Source: Paraburkholderia sp. PREW-6R
GTDB taxonomy: Bacteria; Pseudomonadota; Gammaproteobacteria; Burkholderiales; Burkholderiaceae
DNA length: 64,000 nt
NCBI RefSeq assembly: GCF_039621805.1
Contig: NZ_CP155074.1
Coordinates: forward strand, 62,001-126,000
Direction of reading: 5' to 3'
Positions 9,162 through 16,090 of this stretch are shown here, piece by piece. Positions within the stretch are counted from its first letter, which is position 1. Every line of letters starts with the position of its first letter. A program made the translations under genes and the position numbers. The notes beneath the pieces were generated by a model. That model did no database searches and was not told the origin of the DNA. It saw only the letters and a list, made by a program, of their open reading frames with translations.

Positions 9162-9281
9162 CGCAGGCCGACTTCTTTGGCGGACCCAGGGGCCTTCCGC
9201 TTCTAGTAGACTGTGCGACGACGTCGGCCTCGGTATCCGTGCCGGCGACCTTTCATGCGCTCGTGCACGGAGACTCTACGT

Positions 9282-10520
9282 ATGCATGCAGTTCCCCCGC
9301 TCGAACAAGATCCTGCCGACGTTACCGTCGACGTGCCGCCGGTGGATGGCGCCGCGTCGAAATCCGCTCACTCCCCGGCTAGTGCGAATGCACCGGGTCA
9401 CAGCGCCAGCAGCGCGCCCGTGCGTGACCTGCGCCGGGTGGGTATTCACCCTGACTACTGGTATCCGCTCGCGTGGTCGCACGAGGTCAAGCGGGGGAAG
9501 ACGCACGGCGTGACGTTCGCGGGCGAACCGATCGTGCTGGCCCGCACGGAATCAGGCAAGGTCTTCGCGCTCGAAGATCGCTGCGCGCATCGTCAGGTGC
9601 CGTTGCATCAGGGTGTGGTGGAGGGCGAGTCGATCCGTTGCGGCTATCACGGCTGGACCTATGACTGCTCCGGCCAATGCATCGACGTGCCGTATCTGGG
9701 CCGCGACCGTTTGCCGAACGGCGTGCGCTCGTATCCGTGCCGCGAAGTGGAAGGTCTGGTTTTCGTGTTTCCGGGCGACGCCGCGCTGGCGGACGAGCGG
9801 CCGCTGCCGCCGCTCGGCTCCGTGTCTGACAAGAAGTACAAGACGCGCCGTTTTGGCCGCCCGGTGAATTGTCATTACTCGTTCATGCACGAGAACCTGA
9901 TGGACATGAACCATCAGTTTCTGCACCGCAAACAGATGGGCCAGATGCGCGCGCGCTCGCTCGGGCGTCGGCGCGGCGACGGTTGGGTCGAGGTCGACTA
10001 CACCTTTGCGCGCATGGCGGGCCAGCAGCCGATTGGCGAAGCCATCGTGTTCGGCCAGAGCCGCAAGACCGGCGGCGACAACGACAAAGACGTCATGACG
10101 ATCCGCACCGAGTATCCGTATCAGACGCTGCAGATCCGCACCAAGGATCAGACGCTCGTCATGGACCTGTGGATCATCTACGTGCCGCTCGATCGCGAGC
10201 AGCGCACCAATCGCACGTTCGGTCTGCTGTCGATCCGCAAGCCGGGTGTTCCGGGCGTGCTCAATCTCGCGTGGCCGTTGCTGGTGTGGTTCACGGAACG
10301 CATCTTCAAGGAAGACCGCGAAATCGTCGAGGCGGAACAGCGCGCCCATGATTCGCAAGGTTCGGACTGGAACCATGAGGTGTTTCCGGTCATCAACGAA
10401 TTGAGGGCGTTGCTGCGCGAAAGCGGCGCGCCGGACCAGGTGGTGGGCGCGGGCACGGGCGATACGTCGGTGATTCGCTTCTGGGATTCGCGCCACGGCA
10501 GTCCCCTCGCGAAGAGCTGA
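9282..10520 (+). CDS. Rieske-type aromatic ring-hydroxylating oxygenase, alpha subunit-like
   Basis: A 412-residue Rieske non-heme iron oxygenase. The [2Fe-2S] ligands are C101-x-H103 and C120-x2-H123. The mononuclear iron site lies in ENLMDMNHQFLH (204-215), with His211 and His215 as probable ligands and Asp208 as the bridging acid. The first 50 residues are Ala/Ser/Pro-rich and probably unstructured. GGAG at 9269-9272 fixes the start at 9282. No ferredoxin, reductase or beta subunit is adjacent, so electrons must come from elsewhere, as in vanillate- or sterol-type monooxygenases. The substrate is unknown. Confidence 0.88.
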   Translation: MHAVPPLEQDPADVTVDVPPVDGAASKSAHSPASANAPGHSASSAPVRDLRRVGIHPDYWYPLAWSHEVKRGKTHGVTFAGEPIVLARTESGKVFALEDRCAHRQVPLHQGVVEGESIRCGYHGWTYDCSGQCIDVPYLGRDRLPNGVRSYPCREVEGLVFVFPGDAALADERPLPPLGSVSDKKYKTRRFGRPVNCHYSFMHENLMDMNHQFLHRKQMGQMRARSLGRRRGDGWVEVDYTFARMAGQQPIGEAIVFGQSRKTGGDNDKDVMTIRTEYPYQTLQIRTKDQTLVMDLWIIYVPLDREQRTNRTFGLLSIRKPGVPGVLNLAWPLLVWFTERIFKEDREIVEAEQRAHDSQGSDWNHEVFPVINELRALLRESGAPDQVVGAGTGDTSVIRFWDSRHGSPLAKS

Positions 10521-10854
10521 TCGCGGCGTTCCTGACGCCGCGCGGCGCGTGAGCTTGCACACGCGGGCTAAGGCGCGCGCTCGGGCGGCGGTAGCGGCGG
10601 TAGCGGCCGCGGCCGCCGTCGCCGAGCCCAGCAGCGAGCCGCGCCGCCGCAGCCGGCTTTCCGCGCCAGCAGGAATGAATCCATCTTCATATCGTTGTGA
10701 ATATCGCGCCTGCGAGCGGCGATAATGACGACCGCGCGGCGCCTGCCGCTTACTCAAAGATGTGCAGCAGATGCAGCGATGTTTGCGCCAATCGAGGTAA
10801 GCGACAGCGCCGTGCGTGTACCATTTCGCTTTTTTCGATATTCAAGAGCATCCC
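10521..10854. other. Intergenic stretch with GC-rich hairpin and low-complexity GCGGC run
   Basis: Right after the Rieske gene stop lies an 8-bp perfect inverted repeat (CGCGGCGT at 10522-10529 and ACGCCGCG at 10535-10542), terminator-like but without a T run. A GGCGGTAGC / GGCCGC low-complexity segment follows at about 10577-10605. The rest, up to the small membrane ORF, shows no gene that I can support. Confidence 0.6.
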
Positions 10855-10971
10855 GTGAGCACGCAACCACTCAACACTACCCCGCGTAAATCCCTGACTC
10901 TGCTGCAAATGCTGGGTCTCATCGGCGGCATCGCCCTGATCGTTGCGATCGTACTGAACCAGTTCGTCTGA
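10855..10971 (+). CDS. 38-residue single-span membrane peptide
   Basis: A short ORF starting with GTG codes a basic, polar N-terminus of about 16 residues (with TTPRKS) followed by one strongly hydrophobic helix of about 20 residues (LGLIGGIALIVAIVL) ending NQFV. AAGAG lies 9 bases upstream. The composition is that of a real single-span small protein rather than chance. It precedes the rubredoxin gene by 79 bases on the same strand. The function is unknown; it could be a small subunit or anchor for a redox protein, by position only. Confidence 0.55.
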   Translation: MSTQPLNTTPRKSLTLLQMLGLIGGIALIVAIVLNQFV

Positions 10972-11050
10972 CCTGCGTAACACGCGGGTTTCATGCATTC
11001 GACTACACGCCGGCCCTCGCGTGCCGGCTTCATCGATACACCGATTTCCC

Positions 11051-11476
11051 ATGTACAAGAAGGGCGTAGCCGTTGAAATCCAGTTTTCTCCCGCACGGCT
11101 GAACGACGGCGCGGGCGATCCTTACTGGATTGACCTGACACAGGTGGAAGCGCAGCGGCTGCTGGAGAGCTTGCAGGCGCGTCTCGCGGAGAGCAGCGCG
11201 GGCACTGCCGCGCCGCTGGTTGTGAGCCTGGATGAAACGCCGTCGGCCGAACCGGCGAACGCGTCGAAAGCATCCGCTGTCTCGACCCCTGCTTCTGCTG
11301 TTGCAGATGACTTCAAGCAGTGGGTCTGCGTGATCTGCGGCTGGATTTACGACGAAGCGGCCGGTTTGCCGGAAGAAGGCATTGCGGCCGGCACGCGCTG
11401 GGAAGACGTGCCGGCCGACTGGCGTTGCCCGCTATGCGACGTGGGCAAGGAAGACTTCGCGCTGGTGGAGTTCTAG
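11051..11476 (+). CDS. Rubredoxin with unusual ~85-residue N-terminal region
   Basis: The C-terminal 54 residues are a classic rubredoxin: C93-x2-C96-G and C126-PLC129 bind one iron, with the expected WEDVPADWRCPLCDVGKEDF. The product is a one-electron carrier in the cytosol, often for alkane hydroxylase or for reducing reactive oxygen. Free-standing rubredoxins have about 55 residues. Here an N-terminal segment of about 50 residues (containing DPYWIDLTQVEAQRLLESLQ) and an Ala/Ser/Pro linker come first. The chosen ATG at 11051 lacks a strong ribosome binding site; a start at 11021 is possible. It converges with the SDR gene 20 bases away. Confidence 0.88.
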   Translation: MYKKGVAVEIQFSPARLNDGAGDPYWIDLTQVEAQRLLESLQARLAESSAGTAAPLVVSLDETPSAEPANASKASAVSTPASAVADDFKQWVCVICGWIYDEAAGLPEEGIAAGTRWEDVPADWRCPLCDVGKEDFALVEF

Positions 11477-11496
11477 GCGTGGTGCGGCTTTTCTGC

Positions 11497-12351
11497 TTAA
11501 CCCGCTCCTTCAGGAAAGTCCGCGCCCACCGTCGTCTCTTTCCATGTGTCGAAATCGCTGCGCATCGAATCGAGCTTCTTGTACGCGAGTTCCAGCGCGG
11601 TCTTGCCAAGCAGCAGGCGCAGCGGCGGGGTATCGGAAAGCGCGGCGTCGATGATCGCCTGCGCGGCGCGCACCGGATCGCCCGCCTGCTTGCCGCTGCG
11701 CGCTTCCGTCTGCTTGCGGCGTTCGCCGGCGGTGTCCGCATAGTCGTCGATCACGGTGGCCGATTGTTTGATCGACGGGCCCGCCCAATTCGTGCGGAAC
11801 GGTCCCGGCTCGACCAGCAGCACGTCGATGCCGAGCGGCTTCACTTCCGTTGCAAGCGATTCGGACAGCCCTTCCACCGCATACTTCGTCGCGTGGTAGT
11901 AGCCGGTCGCCGCGAAACTCGTCAGCCCGCCGATCGACGACACATTGACGATCAGCCCGCTGTGCTGCTCGCGCATGATCGGCAACACGGCCTTCGTCAT
12001 ATCGACGAGGCCGAACACGTTGGTTTCGAACATTGCTCGGACCTCGTCGTCCTCGCCTTCTTCGATCGCGGCCAGATAGCCGTAGCCTGCGTTATTCACC
12101 AGCGCGTCGATACGGCCGAAATGCTGCTTCGCTTTCGCGACGACTTCGTCGATCTGCTCGCGCTTCGTGACATCGAGCGGCAGCACGAGCGCGCGGTCGC
12201 CATGTCCTTGCGCAAGATCCTGCACTTTCGACGCGTCGCGCGCCGTCACGACCGCGCTCCAGCCACGTTCGAGCACGAGCTTTGCCAGCTCACGGCCAAA
12301 GCCGGTGGAACATCCTGTGATCAGCCAGACGGGGTTGTCTCGATTCATCAT
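11497..12351 (-). CDS. SDR family NAD(P)-dependent oxidoreductase
   Basis: A 284-residue classical short-chain dehydrogenase/reductase. Cofactor loop TGCSTGFG (12-19), NNAG near 86-89, catalytic Ser138/139 in VSSIGG and the Y152-x3-K156 pair are all present. The VTARD segment after strand 2, ending in Arg-Asp, favours NADP(H). The long C-terminal part is typical of the group that includes retinol and steroid dehydrogenase-like bacterial enzymes. AGGAG at 12360-12364 on the minus strand supports the start. The substrate is unknown. Confidence 0.9.
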   Translation of the reverse strand: MMNRDNPVWLITGCSTGFGRELAKLVLERGWSAVVTARDASKVQDLAQGHGDRALVLPLDVTKREQIDEVVAKAKQHFGRIDALVNNAGYGYLAAIEEGEDDEVRAMFETNVFGLVDMTKAVLPIMREQHSGLIVNVSSIGGLTSFAATGYYHATKYAVEGLSESLATEVKPLGIDVLLVEPGPFRTNWAGPSIKQSATVIDDYADTAGERRKQTEARSGKQAGDPVRAAQAIIDAALSDTPPLRLLLGKTALELAYKKLDSMRSDFDTWKETTVGADFPEGAG

Positions 12352-12661
12352 TTGGGAAACTCCTGTTGATGGTCAACGACGTAAGGAAAACTTCATGCGG
12401 CGCGAACGCGTGGTGGTTGCGCGTGCGGCCGTCGCACTTGGTGCATGTGCTGCAATGGGAGTGATCCGTGCGAGCGGTTTGCCATGGTGTTTAGCGTGAA
12501 GCGTGCCCGGCCTGTTGCGAACGCGCCTGAAGGCGATGCAAGGCGCTGACAGCAGCGCCGACGGCTAGCCACGCACGGGGTAGCGTTTGATTGTAGCCGT
12601 AGCATGTCCCGTGTGCTTGGCGGCGCCAGCAAGGCCACGATGACTGGAATGACCGCGTGGT
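12352..12661. other. Intergenic 310 bp between two minus-strand genes
   Basis: Just upstream of the SDR ribosome binding site there is a small inverted repeat, GTTGA-TGG-TCAAC (12365-12377), which could be an operator. A 34-codon + strand ORF at 12395-12499 has AAGGA seven bases ahead of its ATG but resembles nothing known. I see no other structure. Confidence 0.5.
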
Positions 12662-13582
12662 TCAGCGCGCCCGAACAGCGCGCGCGTAAGACGCGATCAT
12701 CGCAGCGAGTTCCTGCGCGGCGGGTGTGAGCGGAACGGCTGCGCGCTGCAGAACACACACGTCCTGCTCGAGCGCCCGCTCGCGCACGTTGATGGACGTG
12801 AGCGTGGTGGCGAACGGCCCGCGCTTCACCACGACCGACGATTCGAGCGACAGGCAGTCCGTGGCGCCGACCAGGTGCAGACTTTCATACAGCCCTTCCA
12901 CCGTCGCAATGATGTTGGGCGGCCGCAGACCGTGGCTCTCGAACAGGTGGCTCAGCCGGTTGACCTGCGGGTCGTCGGTGAGATTCGGCGAGCGCGTCGC
13001 GATCCACGGGCAGTCGGCCAGTTCTGCCAGCGTGCGCGCACCGGCTTTCGGATGACCTTGCCGGCAGACGATCACCGGGTCCGATGCATACAGCGGCGTG
13101 ACTGAAAGATCGGTGGTGTCCGTGTGCTTCGACACGAGCGCCGCCGCAAAGTCCAGCGTACCTTCGCGGATCCGCGAAATCATCATGCGCGACGTGCCGA
13201 CCCGAAGGTGTACCGCGACCCGTTCAAAGCGCTGGCGAAATTCCATCAGTACTGGCGCGAAGGCATCGATCAGCGGTTCAGTGGACATCCCCAATGTCAC
13301 TTCGCCAACGTAATCGCCGCGTAGTTGCTGCACGTCCTGCTCGGCCCGCTCGCATTCGCCGATGATCGCGCCGGCCCGCTGCAAGAGGCGCTGCCCGAGC
13401 GCTGTTAATGCAATGCCGCGATTCGTACGCGTGAAGAGCGTTGCCCCCAGCATGGATTCGAGATTCTGCAATTGCTGGGTAATGCCGCTCTGTGCAATCC
13501 CAAGGGCTCGCGACGCCGCACGGATACTGCCGTGTTCCGCCACCGCTGTGAAAGCGCGCAACTGCGAGAGAGTCAGGGCCAT
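12662..13582 (-). CDS. LysR family transcriptional regulator
   Basis: A 306-residue LysR-type regulator. The N-terminal winged HTH (residues 4-62, with SIRAASRALGIAQSGITQQLQNLE as the recognition region) is followed by the periplasmic-binding-like effector domain. It is divergent from the binding-protein/aspartoacylase gene pair that begins 134 bases away, the usual arrangement for a LysR protein controlling its neighbour and itself. The divergent spacer carries an ATCATGAT palindrome at 13615-13622. The inducer is unknown; the neighbours suggest an amino acid or N-acyl amino acid. Confidence 0.92.
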   Translation of the reverse strand: MALTLSQLRAFTAVAEHGSIRAASRALGIAQSGITQQLQNLESMLGATLFTRTNRGIALTALGQRLLQRAGAIIGECERAEQDVQQLRGDYVGEVTLGMSTEPLIDAFAPVLMEFRQRFERVAVHLRVGTSRMMISRIREGTLDFAAALVSKHTDTTDLSVTPLYASDPVIVCRQGHPKAGARTLAELADCPWIATRSPNLTDDPQVNRLSHLFESHGLRPPNIIATVEGLYESLHLVGATDCLSLESSVVVKRGPFATTLTSINVRERALEQDVCVLQRAAVPLTPAAQELAAMIASYARAVRAR

Positions 13583-13614
13583 GAGCGATAAGCGTCGGAT
13601 GATCGGTAAAAGTG

Positions 13615-13622
13615 ATCATGAT
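13615..13622. promoter_or_regulatory. Palindrome in LysR/binding-protein divergent spacer
   Basis: ATCATGAT is a perfect 8-bp palindrome about 33 bases upstream of the LysR start codon, inside the 134-bp divergent region. LysR sites often contain short interrupted palindromes there. It is a candidate operator only. Confidence 0.3.
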
Positions 13623-13716
13623 AGTCTGAACGGGACTTCTGCAGAGCGCAACGGCGACATAGCATGGATTCACCCGTGCTTGGTCCCTCGTGCTCTGCCA
13701 CCCACACTCCGCTCCC

Positions 13717-14484
13717 ATGAAACTTTCGCTGATGATTCTGAGCGCCGCGCTGACCGTCTGCGCCAGCGCGCTGGCTGCCGAGCCGAATACGCTGCGTCTG
13801 GGCATCGACCCCAGCTATCCGCCAATGGACGCCAAGGCGCCCGACGGCAGTTTCAAAGGATTCGACGTCGATCTCGGCAACGAAATCTGCAAGCGCATTC
13901 ATGCACGTTGCCAGTGGGTCGAGCTGGAGTTCTCCGGCATGATTCCGGCACTGCAGGCACGCAAGATCGACGCGATTCTTTCGTCGATGGCGATTACCGA
14001 AAAGCGCGAGCAGCAGATTCTGTTTTCGTCGAAACTGTTTCAATTCAAGTCGCGGCTTATCGCGCGTCAGGGTTCGCCGCTCGCGGGCGGTCTGAATGCC
14101 TTGGCGGGAAAACAGATCGGCATACAGTCCGGCACGCAGTTCGAAACGTATGCGTTGAAGAACTGGGCGCCGAACGGTGCGCACGTCGTCGCGTACAAGA
14201 GTCAGGACGAAGTGTTCGCGGATTTGCAGAACGGGCGTTTGGACGGCGCGCTGCTCGGTTCTGTCGAGGCCGATTACGGCTTTCTGCGCACACCTGCAGG
14301 GAAAGGCTTTGCGTTCGTCGGCGAACCGCTTTCCATGGGCGACCGTGGCGTGGGCATCGGCCTGCGTAAAGACGAAACGGCGGTGCAGGCGTCGATCAAC
14401 GCGGCAATCGCTTCCATGCTCAAGGACGGTACGTATGCGCAGATCGCGAAGAAGTACTTCGACTTCGATCCCTACGGCAACTGA
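13717..14484 (+). CDS. Periplasmic amino-acid-binding protein (HisJ/ArgT-like ABC substrate-binding)
   Basis: A 255-residue solute-binding protein with a cleavable signal peptide (about 20 residues, ending SALA-A) and the family-3 hallmark LRLGIDPSYPPMDAKAPDGSFKGFDVDLGNEICKR split across residues 25-60. SFKGFDVDL is the typical signature block. It resembles lysine/arginine/ornithine or histidine binding proteins. No permease or ATPase gene is adjacent; the next gene is an aspartoacylase-like hydrolase 29 bases downstream. It would either share a permease encoded elsewhere or serve as a sensor. Probably controlled by the divergent LysR. Confidence 0.9.
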   Translation: MKLSLMILSAALTVCASALAAEPNTLRLGIDPSYPPMDAKAPDGSFKGFDVDLGNEICKRIHARCQWVELEFSGMIPALQARKIDAILSSMAITEKREQQILFSSKLFQFKSRLIARQGSPLAGGLNALAGKQIGIQSGTQFETYALKNWAPNGAHVVAYKSQDEVFADLQNGRLDGALLGSVEADYGFLRTPAGKGFAFVGEPLSMGDRGVGIGLRKDETAVQASINAAIASMLKDGTYAQIAKKYFDFDPYGN

Positions 14485-14513
14485 TTCTCCATTCGTTTCT
14501 GGCGCACGCGCAT

Positions 14514-15629
14514 ATGAACAGGCAATCCATTCCGCTTCTCTCGCCGGCTATCGGCACACACCGTGAACTGGTGTCGTTCCACTTCGGCCCGACGGACAGC
14601 GGGCAGAAGATTTACGTCCAGGCGTCGTTGCATGCCGACGAAACGCCCGCCATGCTGACCACCGTGCTGCTCAAGCGCCGTCTTGCGGAACTGGAAAAAG
14701 CGGGCGCGCTGAATGCCCGGATCGTGCTGGTGCCGGTCGCGAATCCGGTCGGACTTGGCCAGTACGTGCTCGGTCAGTTTCTCGGACGATTCGATCTCGG
14801 CAGCGGCAAAAACTTTAATCGCCACTTCGCGCAGTTCCCGAAGCTGGCCGCGCGCGCACGAGATCTGCTTGGCGGCGACGTCGACATGAACCGGCGCATC
14901 ATTCGCGATCTGCTCGCGGCGGAGCTGGAAGCGATCAAGCCGTTGACCGAGTTCGAGTCGCTGCAACTGGCGATGCTGAAACTCTCGTATGACGCAGATG
15001 TGGTGATCGACCTGCACTGCTCGCTCGAAGCCGCCATGCATGTCTACACGAGCGAGGCCGCGTGGCCTGAGTTCGAGCCGCTGTCGCGCTATCTTGGCGC
15101 GCAGGCTTCGCTACTGGCCACCGATTCGGGCGGCGCAGCGTTCGACGAAACGCACAGCCTGCTGTGGTGGAAATTGCAGCAGGACCTGCCCGCGGACAAA
15201 CCCGTGCCGAACGGCGCCATTGCCGTCACGGTGGAATGCCGGGGCCAGCGCGACGTGTCGTACGAAGTCGCGCAGGAAGACGCGGACGCGCTGATCGATT
15301 ATTTCGTGTGGCGCAAGGCGATTCGTGGCGAAGCCAAGCCGTTGCCGCCGCTGTTATCGCCCGCTACGCCGCTTGCCGGAAGCGAGCAGTTCTATGCGCC
15401 GGTCAGCGGGATTCTGATTCATCGCGCGACAATCGGCGACACGATTCGCGTGGGGCAGCCGCTATTCGATATCGTCGATCCCTTGACCGACGAGACGACG
15501 ACGGTGTCGAGCAACACGGAAGGCGTGTTTTACATGCGTCGCGCGATCCGTTTCGTGACGGCGGGTGCGCCGCTGGGCCGCGTGACGGGCACGCAGCCGT
15601 TCAGGACCGGCGTTCTGCTCGGCGCGTAG
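14514..15629 (+). CDS. Succinylglutamate desuccinylase/aspartoacylase family metallo-hydrolase
   Basis: A 371-residue zinc carboxypeptidase-like deacylase. The zinc ligands are H40-x2-E43 (in SLHADE) and H168 (in VVIDLHCS); NFNR at 100-103 is the substrate-binding motif of the family. The C-terminal domain (from about 290) resembles a lipoyl/biotinyl-like beta fold (FYAPVSGILIHRATIGDTIRVGQ split over 295-320), as in AstE/ASPA and ectoine-related DoeB proteins. It would remove an acyl group from an N-acyl amino acid or amide. Pairing with an amino-acid-binding protein suggests uptake and deacylation of an N-acyl amino acid, an inference. Confidence 0.88.
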   Translation: MNRQSIPLLSPAIGTHRELVSFHFGPTDSGQKIYVQASLHADETPAMLTTVLLKRRLAELEKAGALNARIVLVPVANPVGLGQYVLGQFLGRFDLGSGKNFNRHFAQFPKLAARARDLLGGDVDMNRRIIRDLLAAELEAIKPLTEFESLQLAMLKLSYDADVVIDLHCSLEAAMHVYTSEAAWPEFEPLSRYLGAQASLLATDSGGAAFDETHSLLWWKLQQDLPADKPVPNGAIAVTVECRGQRDVSYEVAQEDADALIDYFVWRKAIRGEAKPLPPLLSPATPLAGSEQFYAPVSGILIHRATIGDTIRVGQPLFDIVDPLTDETTTVSSNTEGVFYMRRAIRFVTAGAPLGRVTGTQPFRTGVLLGA

Positions 15630-15647
15630 TCGTCGATCAACCGGCAG

Positions 15648-15672
15648 AAAAAGGCGCGGCTCACGACCGCGC
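15648..15672 (-). terminator. Intrinsic terminator of the cupin gene
   Basis: Reading the minus strand, a 6-bp GC stem (GCGCGG / CCGCGC, 15654-15659 and 15667-15672) begins one base after the cupin stop codon and is followed by C and five T. It lies between two convergent genes. Confidence 0.65.
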
Positions 15673-15673
15673 G

Positions 15674-15943
15674 TTACTGCTTCCGCCCGACGAGATAGGT
15701 GACGCCGTTCGGACCGTAGCGTTCCGAATGCGGCTCGTTGGCGGCGAGATGAAACACGTCGCCCACGCGGTAGAGGCGCTCTTCCTCGCCCACGCGAATG
15801 TGCATGTCGCCTTCGATAATGAGCGCCTTGGCCTCGAACGGATGCGCGTGCACATCCATTGCCGTGTTGGCCTCACGCGTAACGACTACCGCGTCAGGGA
15901 ACCCTTCTTTCGTCAGGCTTTCAGTGAATGCTTCGCGGTTCAT
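15674..15943 (-). CDS. Small single-domain cupin protein
   Basis: An 89-residue single-domain cupin. Metal-binding histidines are visible in VHAHPFEAKALIIEGDMHIRVG (residues 31-52) and HLAANEPHSERYG (65-77), the two cupin motifs. Such small cupins can act as metal-dependent dioxygenases or sense small molecules; no function can be assigned. It is oriented toward the aspartoacylase gene with a hairpin terminator between them. Confidence 0.85.
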   Translation of the reverse strand: MNREAFTESLTKEGFPDAVVVTREANTAMDVHAHPFEAKALIIEGDMHIRVGEEERLYRVGDVFHLAANEPHSERYGPNGVTYLVGRKQ

Positions 15944-16090
15944 GGCGCCACCCTGGTCAGGCAGTGAGGGACACCCACTTTAGCGCGATCCGCTGTTTTT
16001 CGCAGCGCTTCAATGCGCTTGCGGACTCCGGCCGGGCGAGCCGTTATCTGCCCGCTCGACCGAAGCCTGCTTTGGCGCCGAAAACTTCCG

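Noticed and set aside
9552..10757. 401-residue minus-strand ORF across the Rieske gene
   Set aside because: Arg/His/Ala-rich product without family features; it is the antisense shadow of the high-GC Rieske oxygenase gene.
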